A DNA stretch of 64,000 nt from Syncephalis plumigaleata (Eukaryota; Zoopagomycota; Zoopagomycetes; Zoopagales; Piptocephalidaceae). The translations under genes were made by a program, and so were the position numbers. The notes beneath the pieces were generated by a model. The model was given only the letters and a program-made list of their open reading frames with translations, was not told where the DNA came from and did no database searches. This document shows, piece by piece, positions 25,231 through 35,393 of this stretch. Every line of letters begins with the position of its first letter. Position 1 is the first letter of the stretch. The stretch spans positions 674,178 through 738,177 of the forward strand of contig JAIXMF010000013.1 in the NCBI GenBank assembly GCA_025201365.1, given 5' to 3'.

Positions 25231-26052
25231 GTTATTCGCGATATCTAGTAAAATAATCCAAAGGTAGGATAAACGAGCGTGTATGTGTGTGGATAGCGAG
25301 AGAAGAGAGAGAGAGAAGATGGTTTGATGCAAAGAAAGTAGCAATATTATCGTCTCTATTTATGTCGTAAACAGTTCAGATGTGTCATTCTATGAATAGA
25401 ACGATGCTTCGACTGTAAACTGAGTATTGCTGAATAAAACAATATCAACTCCACATGTCAATTGCCATTAACAGTATGGCAATCACCTGTTGTATTCTGT
25501 TTTTATTCTATCTTGATGATTCGAAATGTGCCATTCTATTTCATCCTACTTTGGATAAAGGGATGCTTTAATTATAAACTACGCATTAAAGAAAAAAAGA
25601 AAAACATTGCCCAATATCAGCTGCTATTATTAACATGCTCATTACTAGAAAGGTAGCAAGTAAACAAGCGTGTATTGACTAGCATGTCAAGTCAATTAAG
25701 CATGCTATTGGTAGTTAATAATACGCTCTCATCATCTTGACATGGATTGATTTACACTTTCAAATTGAATCGTTAAAATCGTAGCTTTATTCAATCATGA
25801 AACATGTGACATTAATGAAACTCGTATAATCTTGATATCAGATAGGTTGCTATGATGTTTATGGAACTACCGCGTAAGTATATCTCCAGATGGTTATAGT
25901 AGTTGTGGTCGTGGCTGGTGTGCTTGTTGTGCTTGTACTTGCATACCCCTCAATGCGGCCATAAGGCTAGTACAATCCTTAATTTGTCCCAATGTCCCAT
26001 ATACTCGAAGCAGCGAAATATAGGCTTCTACGGCATCTTCCAGTTCATTCCG
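25231..26052. other. Intergenic between duplicated kinase-like genes
   Basis: Holds the presumptive promoter of copy 1 (GA-rich tract near 25300-25318) and, from about 25443, a block that recurs at 27281 and 27428. The 3' flank of copy 2 occupies its right end. No gene was seen. Confidence 0.65.
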
Positions 26053-27070
26053 TTAACTTTGAGAAACTGCAGGACCAGAATTTTGTTTTATATATTCTGC
26101 TATTTTTATACGTCCTTCAGAAGTAATTTTTAGTGGATCTGCCACAATACTTGGGTCAATCTTCTGTAAAATATAAAAGTAGAGTGCCTGATGGAAACCA
26201 TTGCATGTATAAGGATTCGGTGAATTAGGACTACTCTTTGCAGGCATAATAGCGGCATTCAATTGCTTTATAGGTGGTTGCGGGAGTTTTGTTACATCAA
26301 AGGCAAAGATTGTTGGTTTCAATTGACCAGTAGGTAATTGTTGGATCATAACCTCTACATTTATATGTTAGATAGATGTGACATAAGTTGGTAATACTTA
26401 CCGCCTAAGTCCAATTTTATATCTCTAATACCGGCATTAAAAAGGTAGATGAAACCTATGAAATAGTTAGTACGTGCACTGAATACCACAAATAAATGGC
26501 TCACCTTTGAGTATTTGTGGCATGGCTTGATTGACAGTAATAAGCTTATCTGCATAGTGTTGTTCAAATATTAAGTTCCACAAGTTATTCTTTCCATCAA
26601 TATTACGGTAGATAAAACAGTATCCTGCAGGTCGAGATGGTCCTTCAGGAACTGCTATAGCTTTCAGTGGATATTTCACATAATTACGATATTCCTCGTT
26701 GGCTCCTTTAAGCGTAGTTCGTGCGTTCATAAGTGCCTTTTACACAAGAGTAAGAAAAAGCACAAATAATATACATTATACTCACATCGAACACTGCTTT
26801 CTCACTATCACTAGTCGTGCACATCATATATGCAGGCTTTTCACCATACTTAAGGTGAGTAATACTAATGGTACTGCCTCTTCCATCAATCCATCGTAAA
26901 TCTGATAGGCCTTCCTCGGCAGCTTTTTGCTCTATGTAGCTACGAGCGTACAAGTCTGGATCTTGGATTCCAGTGATACTGCCACCAATTGCTTGTGTTT
27001 GGCTGGCGCATGATATCAGTACCAATACTGCGGTTATCGCCACTATCGTTTGATGAAGTAGTGAGCGCAT
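26053..27070 (-). CDS. Secreted kinase-like protein, copy 2, intact
   Basis: Exons on the minus strand: 27070..26786, 26736..26505, 26455..26402, 26354..26053, 290 aa with all phases consistent. Signal peptide in residues 1-24 (ends near TQA). Layout as in copy 1: N-lobe-like GEKPAYMMCTT, TTLKGANEEYRNYVKYPLK, hinge-like CFIYRNIDGKN, then QILKGFIYLFNAGIRDIKLD, where a kinase would have HRD/HGD. The C-terminal part has YTCNGFHQALYFYI and DPLKITSEGRIKIAEYI, shared with copy 1. No Lys in the VAIK position and no DFG can be seen, so catalysis is doubtful. Secretion plus tandem duplication would suit an exported effector or surface protein, but that is inference from layout only. Confidence 0.8.
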
Positions 27071-28032
27071 GTTATTCGTGATATCTAGTAAAATCCAAAG
27101 ATAGGATAAACGAGCGTGTATGTGTGTGGATAGCGAGAGATGAGAGAGAGAGAGAAGATGGTTTGATGCAAAGAAAGGAACAGTATTGCCGTCTCTATTT
27201 ATGTCGTAAACAGCTCAGATGTGCCATTTTATTGAATAGAACGATGCTTCGACGGTAAACAGAGTATTACTAATCAAAACAATACCAACTCCACATGTAG
27301 AATTGCCATTAACAGTATGGCAATCACCTGTTGTATTCTGTTTTTATTCTATCTTGATGATTCGGAACGTGTCGTTCTATTGAATAGAACGATGCTATGA
27401 TTGTAAATCAAATATTGCGGAACAGAACAATCTCTACTCCACATGTAAATTGCCATTAATAGTATGGCAATCACCAGTTGTATTCTGTTTTTTGTTTTAT
27501 CTTGATGATTTGGAACGTGTCGTGCTGTTCAATCCTACTTTGGATAAAGGGATGTTTCAGTTGTAGCTCGTGTACTAAGGAAATGGAGAAAACATTGCAT
27601 GATATCATCCGCTATTAATAACACGCTCATTACAAGAAAGGTACTCATTCAATCTAATCTTGTATTGATTAGCATGTCAAAGTCCAATTGAGCATTACAT
27701 CAATAACAATACGCTGTCATCATCACCATGATATGGATTGATTTGCATGATCATTCAGCTTATGTTCGATAGCTATGTGATAATCCAATAAACTGTTATG
27801 TAGCATAATAGTAATAGTCGTCCTGTATTATTTCTTAATAACGTAAAGCGATCACATATTAAAATGTTATTATGTTGATGACTAATTGATTTTTTTTATT
27901 GATTCTCACCTTCTCTTTTTTTCCTATTGAGTTAAAACATTCTAACGCTGGTTTGAATCGATACATCGCTATTCTATTAGTGTGCGTGCCTGTCTGTCTG
28001 TCTATTTATCAATCTCTTCAGCTTAAACCACA
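27071..28032. other. Intergenic with duplicated upstream blocks
   Basis: GA-rich tract near 27143-27156 mirrors that 5' of copy 1. Two tandem copies of a roughly 145-base block follow. The right third, before the glutaredoxin start, has a T-rich tract (27887-27922) and TGTC repeats. No gene was seen. Confidence 0.6.
27281..27570. repeat. Direct repeat of about 145 nt, two tandem copies, a third at 25443
   Basis: Blocks beginning near 27281 and 27428 both read ACTCCACATGTA, GCCATTAA.AGTATGGCAATCACC, TTGTATTCTGTTTTT and CTTGATGATT. The same block occurs once at about 25443-25570 upstream of copy 1. Confidence 0.85.
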
Positions 28033-28951
28033 ATGACCGTAACGGAAATCACCAGTGAAGATCAGTTGCAGAACCTGCTTACCAGTAAGACTGCCACTGT
28101 TGCAGTATTGAATTTCTGGGCAACATGGGCGCAACAATGCAAGCAAATGAACGAGGTGTTCGCCGATCTAGCTCGGCAGTATAAGCAGCTGCAATTTATA
28201 CAGGCAAGTAATATAGACGATGAGATAGCAATGCCGTTTATTAATTAGGATTATCTTTCTTTAGATTGAAGCTGAAAAGTATCCCGAAGTATCCGAGGGA
28301 TTTGATATTGAAGCGGTACCCACCTTTATTTTCATTCGCGTAAGTATTGAGAATGAGTTACTTGGATGTGGTTGCATTACTAACGAACAAGACCTATTAT
28401 GACCCTATAGAATGGAAAACAAGTGGATCGCGTGAATGGCGCCAATGTAGCGGAACTAACGACTATTGTGGAACGTCAGCTTACAAGTGCTACTGCCACG
28501 ACTGCACCTGCTGCCAGCAATAAGCCTCGTGCACCATTAGCGCCACCCACTCAGCGTAGCGAGGATGAATTGGAGACGTACTTGAAGGAGTTGACCAATC
28601 GTGCTCCCGTAATGATCTTCATCAAGGGTTCACCGGATACACCACGATGTGGTTTCTCAAAAAAACTAGTCGGCCTGCTTAATGGTGCCAATATCTCGTA
28701 TGACTACTTTGATATTCTAAGTGATGAACAAGTACGACAAGGTTAGTTATTGTTATTACTATTGGTCAATATCTAATTGAGGTGTGATATACTAAACGAA
28801 TGATCATCCTGCTGTATTAGGATTGAAAAAGTTCTCGGAATGGCCAACTTATCCGCAACTTTACATTCGCGGTGAACTACAAGGCGGTCTGGATATTGTG
28901 AGCGAGCTACATGCCAGCGGTGAACTAGAAGCTTTAATCTCGGCATCTTAG
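28033..28951 (+). CDS. GLRX3: Monothiol thioredoxin-glutaredoxin (Grx3/Grx4/GLRX3 type)
   Basis: Model join(28033..28203, 28265..28339, 28411..28741, 28821..28951), 235 aa. These proteins bind [2Fe-2S] with glutathione and handle iron trafficking and iron-dependent transcription in the cytosol and nucleus. The N-terminal thioredoxin-like domain (residues 1-105) has [11 protein letters not shown], so only the second Cys of the WCxxC site remains, as is common in this family. An Ala/Pro/Thr linker follows, then one glutaredoxin domain with the CGFS site in [27 protein letters not shown] and [16 protein letters not shown]. Intron 1 has a GC donor (CAG|GCAAGT). Intron 3 uses GTTAGT. One Grx domain matches fungal Grx3/4 rather than animal GLRX3 with two. 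Confidence 0.95.
28204..28264 (+). other. GC-AG intron in the glutaredoxin gene
   Basis: CAG|GCAAGT to CTTTAG|ATTGAA joins QLQFIQ to [11 protein letters not shown], the continuous family sequence. No GT donor nearby gives an open frame. Confidence 0.88.
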
Positions 28952-29319
28952 GACGATAAGCGGTAGACATATATATATATATATATATATATAGATGATA
29001 CACGATACATGATAGGGCAGACCAGATGTGATATCGTTTTTCTCATCTGAATTCATCGTATATGACTATGTGGAGATAGTTGTATGTGCAATAAATATTG
29101 TTGCTATTGTTTTTACTCAACTATACGCTAAATATACGAGCGATACAGACTGACTTGTTTCTTCAATAGTTGTATTTTATGCTTACCAGCAAGATAGAAT
29201 TGAACTGATATGCTTGTTCTACCACTACTAATATAACAAATAGATATGAAAATACAATGTCATTTAATCAATTTATTAAAGAAAATAACAACAACAACAT
29301 AAACAAGGGGATTGGGACA
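28952..29319. other. Convergent 3' region with (AT)n
   Basis: A perfect (AT)n run at 28969-28992 lies just after the glutaredoxin stop. AATAAA near 29090 could end that transcript. No gene was seen. Confidence 0.6.
28969..28992. repeat. (AT)n microsatellite
   Basis: Twelve AT units immediately 3' of the glutaredoxin stop codon. Confidence 0.9.
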
Positions 29320-31929
29320 TTACCAAACCCTTAACCAACGACGCCATCGACTAATTGACTTGTTCGATGAACTATTAGACGAAGTTTGCGATTCATCTCG
29401 ATATTCCTGACGGAAACGAACTACCGAGTGCTGCTCCAACTGTTGATGAATCTCATCTGCCGCCAAGTATAGATCGGCTAGACCAGGTTCACGATGATGA
29501 TAGTATGGTTGCTGTTGCTGTTGTTGATGTGGTTGTGCTGGTGATTGTAATGGTAAACCAGCTTCAATGGTGCCTAAATGACTAGCTGGCATGATTTGTT
29601 GCGGGTAGATCATACGATCCACACGTAACAGAAGGCGTTCTCGTAAATGATGTGATATCGTAATTTCGTAAGGAGCACCAGGTCTAATAAACGCATCAAT
29701 AATATTACGCAATTGCATGGTGATAGCAGCACGCGAGAGTGGCGGTGAAGGACGACGAGCAGTCATCATTGTATTATTATTAACAGTAACATTATTGGTA
29801 CCACTAGCACTACTATTGCCATTATTGCTATTGCTATTATTATTATTGTTGCTGTTATTAGGATTGGTACCACCTCCATTGGATGATGTCGTCATGTTGA
29901 ATGATGCCGAAAGAGGTGAGATGGGCGGTGATCCAGGTCGAGACAACAATGCAGCCGATGATAAATGTGAATAGTTATTGAATGTCGTGGTAGCTGGACT
30001 ACGTTCAGAGAAGAAGTAAGAGGATTGTCGTGGATTGTTGTTGCCATTACTAGTGCTACCATTACTCGTTTGCGATGGTGATGAGGGCGACTCTACCGCA
30101 CCAGGTGTACGTTGCGAATCATACCGAGGTAATCGATCCGTACCAATGATACGTGTTTGTAATCGAATAACCGTCTCGTAGAATAGGAGTGCTTCTAGAC
30201 TAAGATCGTACATACAAAATGAACGAAACTTTGACAGTAGATTGGGACAAGCTAGAATGGTGTCCAATGTCATGGGAATGGTGCTATCGTCATTATTACC
30301 ACTGTTATTGTTATTATTAGTATTACGAGTGGTAGACGGTGTAGGTTGCCATGAAGTGATTCTATCACGGTACATGTTTAATCGTGAAATTGAAGTAGGT
30401 GAAGGCGGTGGAGGACATGGCGAATCAGTCGAGTAGGAATGATTACGATGATGCTGCTTACGAGGATGGCTCAATGGCACGTAGAGTGATAGTGGTTGCG
30501 ATGTCTCGGGCGTGGAACGATTGCTAATGGAAGAAGGAATACGTCGTATTCTGGGTATAACATCCGTTGACGTTAATCGACCGGACAAATGAGGTGGATA
30601 GCCAACTTCGTTCATGGGCCTCGTTGTTCTAGGTGTCGATTGTGCATGATGAATGTCGCGCAAGTCGCAGGCAGCACGAATGGCGGGGCGTGCCACCGTC
30701 CACACATGCGTGAAAGCCGTGGCAAGTAAGGGCCAAAGGGTGGCGGGCCAAGCTGATCGATCATCCCAACCTTGGATGCGAAAGACGAGGTAGAGTAGAG
30801 AGGAGATGACGCCAATAACGTCGCATAATACCAATTCATTACGAATACCCCAGGCATCACGTACATTACGAGCGGCGTATAGTAGTATAGGCGTGACTAC
30901 CACTAGGTAAAGACCGGCCACCACCCAGATATAAGTGAACACGGGAGCACTACCACAAGTGCCATCCGGTCGATGTAGCAATGCTTCACGGAACAGATAA
31001 TGAACGAATACGGCACCGACTAGTATGATCGCCTCTAACACGACAATCACACGTACGAGCGATGGCGTGGTCAAGTGTTGACGATAAACGAACGTCCAAT
31101 GTGCCGATCTAGGTGGAGTGATGGTGGCATAGGCACGATCAGGATCTACTACGACACTGTTGGCTGGCTCACCAGTTGCAGTTGATGCTACTACTTCGCC
31201 ATTCGTGTTACTCAATGTGGCGGTGGTGGCACCATGATGAATAGGCCAAGGATCACGCTCCTCTGATTCGTTATCGGAGCGTTGTGTACAACCTGTGGTC
31301 GTAGAGTAGGATGCCTTCTTCTTAACAGCACGATTCCTACCGGTACTGCTACTACGATCAATCATCGGTTCATGTGCACTGGATGATCGTAATAGTTTCT
31401 TTACGGTATTTTGTAGACTCGCACGTCTAGTACACGGCATGGTTGATGTGGTAAGCAACGAGGAGGGTTCATCTCGGAATGATGGTGATAATGGTGATAA
31501 CGGTGATGATGATTGTGGCTGGGTAAGTTCAACGGCTTTCAATCGTGCCTCGCCCAAACGATAAACGGCAATGATACGCGTTAGTCGTGCGAGTAGTGTC
31601 ATCAACCATAGTGGCATAAATATGATAGGTATCCATAGATAGAGTGCACAAGGATAATGACCCTCCAATGGGATCTTGACCAAGTAATGAATGGAGAATA
31701 TGGCACTAGCCAGGATACACACCATGGTTAAGGAGACATCACGATGTTGAATCGCTGGATGTTGACGAAATCGATAGAATAGATAGGAGGACACTATAAG
31801 GAATACTAGCCATACCCCGATAGCCGCGTAATAAATCATCATACGCGACTGTGTCGCAAGTTTACTAGGAATGGCAGCCATGAAAATGATCGTTACTGGA
31901 AGTGATGACGATGACGATGACGATGACAA
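29320..31929 (-). CDS. Seven-transmembrane receptor with C-terminal RGS domain, paralogue A
   Basis: This single exon encodes 869 aa. Helices are visible at about 30-52, 64-84, 94-118 (ending ARLTRIIAVYRL), 290-313, 328-352 (ending ARNVRDAWGIRNEL), 358-376 and 390-415, giving seven spans, with a long Ser/Thr-rich third loop. The cytosolic tail holds an RGS-like module, which speeds GTP hydrolysis by G-alpha subunits. Its first half is LLSKFRSFCMYDLSLEALLF and its second half LRNIIDAFIRPGAPYEI. The halves are separated by about 150 residues of Asn/Ser/Pro-rich sequence, including Asn runs. Initiator choice among the early Met codons is open. With its neighbour at 33.1 kb it forms a same-strand paralogous pair. 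The ligand is unknown. Confidence 0.88.
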   Translation of the reverse strand: MSSSSSSSSLPVTIIFMAAIPSKLATQSRMMIYYAAIGVWLVFLIVSSYLFYRFRQHPAIQHRDVSLTMVCILASAIFSIHYLVKIPLEGHYPCALYLWIPIIFMPLWLMTLLARLTRIIAVYRLGEARLKAVELTQPQSSSPLSPLSPSFRDEPSSLLTTSTMPCTRRASLQNTVKKLLRSSSAHEPMIDRSSSTGRNRAVKKKASYSTTTGCTQRSDNESEERDPWPIHHGATTATLSNTNGEVVASTATGEPANSVVVDPDRAYATITPPRSAHWTFVYRQHLTTPSLVRVIVVLEAIILVGAVFVHYLFREALLHRPDGTCGSAPVFTYIWVVAGLYLVVVTPILLYAARNVRDAWGIRNELVLCDVIGVISSLLYLVFRIQGWDDRSAWPATLWPLLATAFTHVWTVARPAIRAACDLRDIHHAQSTPRTTRPMNEVGYPPHLSGRLTSTDVIPRIRRIPSSISNRSTPETSQPLSLYVPLSHPRKQHHRNHSYSTDSPCPPPPSPTSISRLNMYRDRITSWQPTPSTTRNTNNNNNSGNNDDSTIPMTLDTILACPNLLSKFRSFCMYDLSLEALLFYETVIRLQTRIIGTDRLPRYDSQRTPGAVESPSSPSQTSNGSTSNGNNNPRQSSYFFSERSPATTTFNNYSHLSSAALLSRPGSPPISPLSASFNMTTSSNGGGTNPNNSNNNNNSNSNNGNSSASGTNNVTVNNNTMMTARRPSPPLSRAAITMQLRNIIDAFIRPGAPYEITISHHLRERLLLRVDRMIYPQQIMPASHLGTIEAGLPLQSPAQPHQQQQQQPYYHHREPGLADLYLAADEIHQQLEQHSVVRFRQEYRDESQTSSNSSSNKSISRWRRWLRVW

Positions 31930-33062
31930 GGATGGTGACGATAATGGTGATATAGGGAAAGGAAGAAAGTTATAGAATAGTAGTAGTGGTAGTAGAATAG
32001 TAGTAGAATAGTAGAATAGTAGAGCTAAGAAATGAAAAATCTATAAGACTTTGTTTTCAAGGTCTATACCCGAAATCGGTCAACTTCATAGACAATTCAA
32101 CACGTGTAGACAATAGTGTTACTAGATAATGTTGATGTTTATGTCGTTGTTGTCGTTGTTGCTACTGTTAAGTGATAATACGATACTAATAATGGTATTG
32201 AATGTGTGTATATCAATAATAATACTAATACACGCTTACCCATTGAATTACGCGCAAGTATATCTAGAATAGTAGCAATGATAATTTAGAATCAAAAAAG
32301 AGGTAACCTTCTAGGATAGAGCTAGTTGTCGTTGTTGTTGTCGTTGTTGTAGTAGTAATAGCTGTCGTTGTAGATCATCAAGTTGATTATTCATCGACTA
32401 GTGGATATGGATAAAAGGTGGAAAGGGAAAGAGGGAATAGACGAAAACTTTTGATGTTCTTGGTTAACGTGAACACGACACCACTTAATAAGGATGATTA
32501 TATGCCAAAAAAGTGTAGAATTGATTAAGAATGTTGGGGTACAAGGATGTTAGCAAAACAAGTTTGGCGTATGATAATGCGAGATAGCGCGTGTGTATGC
32601 GAATAAAGAAGAAGAAACGAGATACGAGAGAAGAAAAAGAAGAAAGAGGTCAGTGTTGCGTAAAGAGGATGGAGATGATGAAGAGGAGAACGCACAAGCG
32701 CACACACACACTCATATACGAATCCTATATCCATTGCCAATCTATAAATGTAATGGATAAAATTGAAGAGGACTTTTAAATAGTCAATGACACGTGGTAC
32801 TATAAATGGTATAGACCATGTGTGGATAGTTGTGTAAATGGATACTGCAACGTGTCTCTAAAATAGGGATAGATTGCACATGACATATTGTACATGGACA
32901 TGCATCCTAGATAGACGAATATACATAGATATACATAGATATATAGATAGATAGATATAAAACTAAAAGAAAGCAATTTATTGCAATTATTGAAGGGAAA
33001 GAATACGATTGCACATACATATATACATAGATATAGATATATAAATATGTATATATAGGATA
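31930..33062. other. Intergenic between the two 7TM-RGS genes
   Basis: Contains GTAGTAGAATAGTAG repeats near 31975-32020, GTTGTT/GTCGTT repeats at 32140-32165 and 32325-32350, purine-rich GAAGAAGAAA near 32605-32650 and ATAGATAT repeats at 32925-33060. A few short open frames follow these tracts. No gene is supported. The left half probably holds the paralogue A promoter. Confidence 0.6.
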
Positions 33063-35393
33063 TTACCAGCCATTCTCTTTGGCCATTCTTAGAGCTGTTC
33101 CTGATCGCAGTTCATTTGCATCAGCGGTGAATGGTACATAGACTCGTCTTCCATTGCTGTGGCTGTTACTATTACCGTTACTATGGTTGCTATTGAGTAA
33201 ATGTGAGCTAATTGACCAGCGTTTCGTGCTACCACGACGTGATCCCTGTTTACGTCGATCTTGTTGCTCGACCCATTCTAGGAATCTTGGATAAGTGTTC
33301 AAATACATAAGCATGAGGATTTCACTCATGGCCGGTTGTAGCATGTCGGCGTGCAGTTCATTTCGCTTGAATTGTCGTAACAAATCACGACGTACTTGAT
33401 GCGATAGATTGAGCTCGTATTCCGCATCTGGTTCAAGGAATAGCTTATAAATCTCTCGTAGACCATGTACCAATTCATCAGGTAATGCAGCACTTGCATC
33501 TGGCATAGTAGTAGTAGTACTGCTAATACCATCAACGTGATCATGGCAGATATCGCTATCAGGAGATGAAGGTTGCTGATAGTACGACGAATGTAATTGC
33601 TGCTGATAAGGATGATCATTCAAGTAAGAAGCGGATGATACAACTCTAGCTGGATTCATAGTAGCAGTAGCAGTAGCAGCACTATTACTATTACTAGCAA
33701 TAGCTACCGTGGATGATGGTTCACGTAGTATTTGATTGGCTATACCGCTAGAACGAGACAGTGCCAATTTCTTGAGACTATTACTATTACTATTGTTGTT
33801 ACAATTATTCTTATTATGTGACGACTGATGATGATGATGATGATCATTATGAACACTGCTGTTGTAATAAGTGAGAATGGCATCTTCGTCGTAGCCACCT
33901 CCACCTAGGGTGGGTGTCTCTGATATTTGAGAGGAACGGCTAAAGGAACGACTATGAACAAGATCCGGTGAAAATACAGATGAACTCTCCGTGAACTCGG
34001 AATTAGGCAGGGATGCCGCAGGAAGTTGATGCTCGTTAATACCTTCGACGGATGTCTCGGGAATCGGTTCGAGTAGTTCATGATCATTCTCCTTTTTGTA
34101 ATAAGAAGCAGGTGAACGATAATGATGCTGGTGTAGATGAGCGGCAGCAAATCGATCGACTTGCAAACGCATGACTTCTTCGTAGAATAGAATATTCTCC
34201 ACGGAAAAGTCACGTACCGAGTAGAGACGGAATTCACGACGCCAAATAGGATCATCGAGTAGCATTTTGAATTCGGCCACTCCTTGAATACGCTCCAGTG
34301 AGCTACAACTATTTCGTCGAATATTGCCTTTGATATGACGCTCGGTTAGCCATGCGGGACGTGCCACCGTCCATAGATGAGCGATAAGCGTACCAATGAC
34401 CAACCACATGGCTGCCGGGAACATGTCATCATTGTCGAAACCGAACCATTTAAACAGGAAATAAAGGATAAAAAATGCTAGACCGATACCCTGGCCCAAG
34501 TAGAGTTCTTTACGAATACCGTAGGCATCGTGAATGCCACGCGCATGATACACAATAAATGGTGCGGCGATAATAATATAGAGACCACATGAAATCCATA
34601 AGGGTAGGTAGGCCGCCGAATGATTGCAACGACCTAGTTTCACGGGAATCAACGTGAATTCCATGGGATAGCGTAGTTGCATCGCCAGTGTCAACACGAC
34701 ATGTATCAAGAGTAGTGCACCGATCGCCAGGCATAGGGCACGCGTGGTGAAACGACGTCTATATGCCAACGACCAATGACAATGGGAGGGGACATTATCG
34801 AACGAGTTTACCTTGGGACGTGTTTCGGATGACTCGGATGTCGTCAGTACGACATGATGATGCATGTCCATCGAGAATGTCTCATTACGAGGCATACTCC
34901 AAGAGTTAAGCTTGGACGCAACCATTTTCTCCGAATCTTGTAGTCCGGATAGGACGGTCGTGGCATTTAATCCGTTGTAATTACGCATGGGAAGTGTACG
35001 TAGATCGATGGCCTCTAAGCGTGCCTCGCTAAGTCGATACATGAAAACGACACGAGCGAGACGGGCAAAGATCGTTAACATGTAAAGAGGATAGATGAGC
35101 GCGGGTATCCAGAGCATAATGAAACACGGGTAGTTGTAATAGTTGAGCACTTTAGTCAAATGCAACACGCTAACCACGGCATTGGCCACCACATTGAGTA
35201 GGGTGAGTGGCACATCACGATTATAAATGATCGGATGATGACGTCGATAGAAGAAGTGAAGGGTGGTACCAAGAATGACCACTAAGATGATGGGTATTAT
35301 AGAGAAATAAATGATCTGACGAGTATCGTCAAAGATCGATATATTCATCTCTTGTTCTAGCGACGTCACGCTCGCTTTATTGGATGTAACCAT
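33063..35393 (-). CDS. Seven-transmembrane receptor with C-terminal RGS domain, paralogue B
   Basis: This single exon encodes 776 aa. It shares its order and landmarks with paralogue A: N-terminal helices, MLTIFARLARVVFMYRLSEA after helix 3, VYHARGIHDAYGIRKEL after helix 5, AAMWLVIGTLIAHLWTVARP in helix 7. The RGS part begins DDPIWRREFRLYSVRDFSVE and FYEEVMRLQ, and resumes about 200 residues later with LREIYKLFLEPDAEYELN and LRQFKRNELHADM. The insertion is rich in His, Ser and Asn. The third intracellular loop is shorter than in A. 7TM-RGS proteins of fungi couple an unknown sensed signal to G-alpha deactivation. Both genes are intronless, unlike almost every other gene here. Confidence 0.9.
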   Translation of the reverse strand: MVTSNKASVTSLEQEMNISIFDDTRQIIYFSIIPIILVVILGTTLHFFYRRHHPIIYNRDVPLTLLNVVANAVVSVLHLTKVLNYYNYPCFIMLWIPALIYPLYMLTIFARLARVVFMYRLSEARLEAIDLRTLPMRNYNGLNATTVLSGLQDSEKMVASKLNSWSMPRNETFSMDMHHHVVLTTSESSETRPKVNSFDNVPSHCHWSLAYRRRFTTRALCLAIGALLLIHVVLTLAMQLRYPMEFTLIPVKLGRCNHSAAYLPLWISCGLYIIIAAPFIVYHARGIHDAYGIRKELYLGQGIGLAFFILYFLFKWFGFDNDDMFPAAMWLVIGTLIAHLWTVARPAWLTERHIKGNIRRNSCSSLERIQGVAEFKMLLDDPIWRREFRLYSVRDFSVENILFYEEVMRLQVDRFAAAHLHQHHYRSPASYYKKENDHELLEPIPETSVEGINEHQLPAASLPNSEFTESSSVFSPDLVHSRSFSRSSQISETPTLGGGGYDEDAILTYYNSSVHNDHHHHHQSSHNKNNCNNNSNSNSLKKLALSRSSGIANQILREPSSTVAIASNSNSAATATATMNPARVVSSASYLNDHPYQQQLHSSYYQQPSSPDSDICHDHVDGISSTTTTMPDASAALPDELVHGLREIYKLFLEPDAEYELNLSHQVRRDLLRQFKRNELHADMLQPAMSEILMLMYLNTYPRFLEWVEQQDRRKQGSRRGSTKRWSISSHLLNSNHSNGNSNSHSNGRRVYVPFTADANELRSGTALRMAKENGW

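Larger units (their letters stand above)
23930..27570. repeat. Tandem segmental duplication of a secreted kinase-like gene
   Basis: Two diverged units, about 23930-25620 and 25740-27570, each contain a minus-strand kinase-like gene, its 3' flank (ACTTTCAAATTGAA... CGTAGCTTTATT) and its 5' flank. The 5' flank shares GAGCGTGTATGTGTGTGGATAG and ATTGCCATTAACAGTATGGC. Exon number, intron phases and flanks correspond throughout. Confidence 0.85.
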
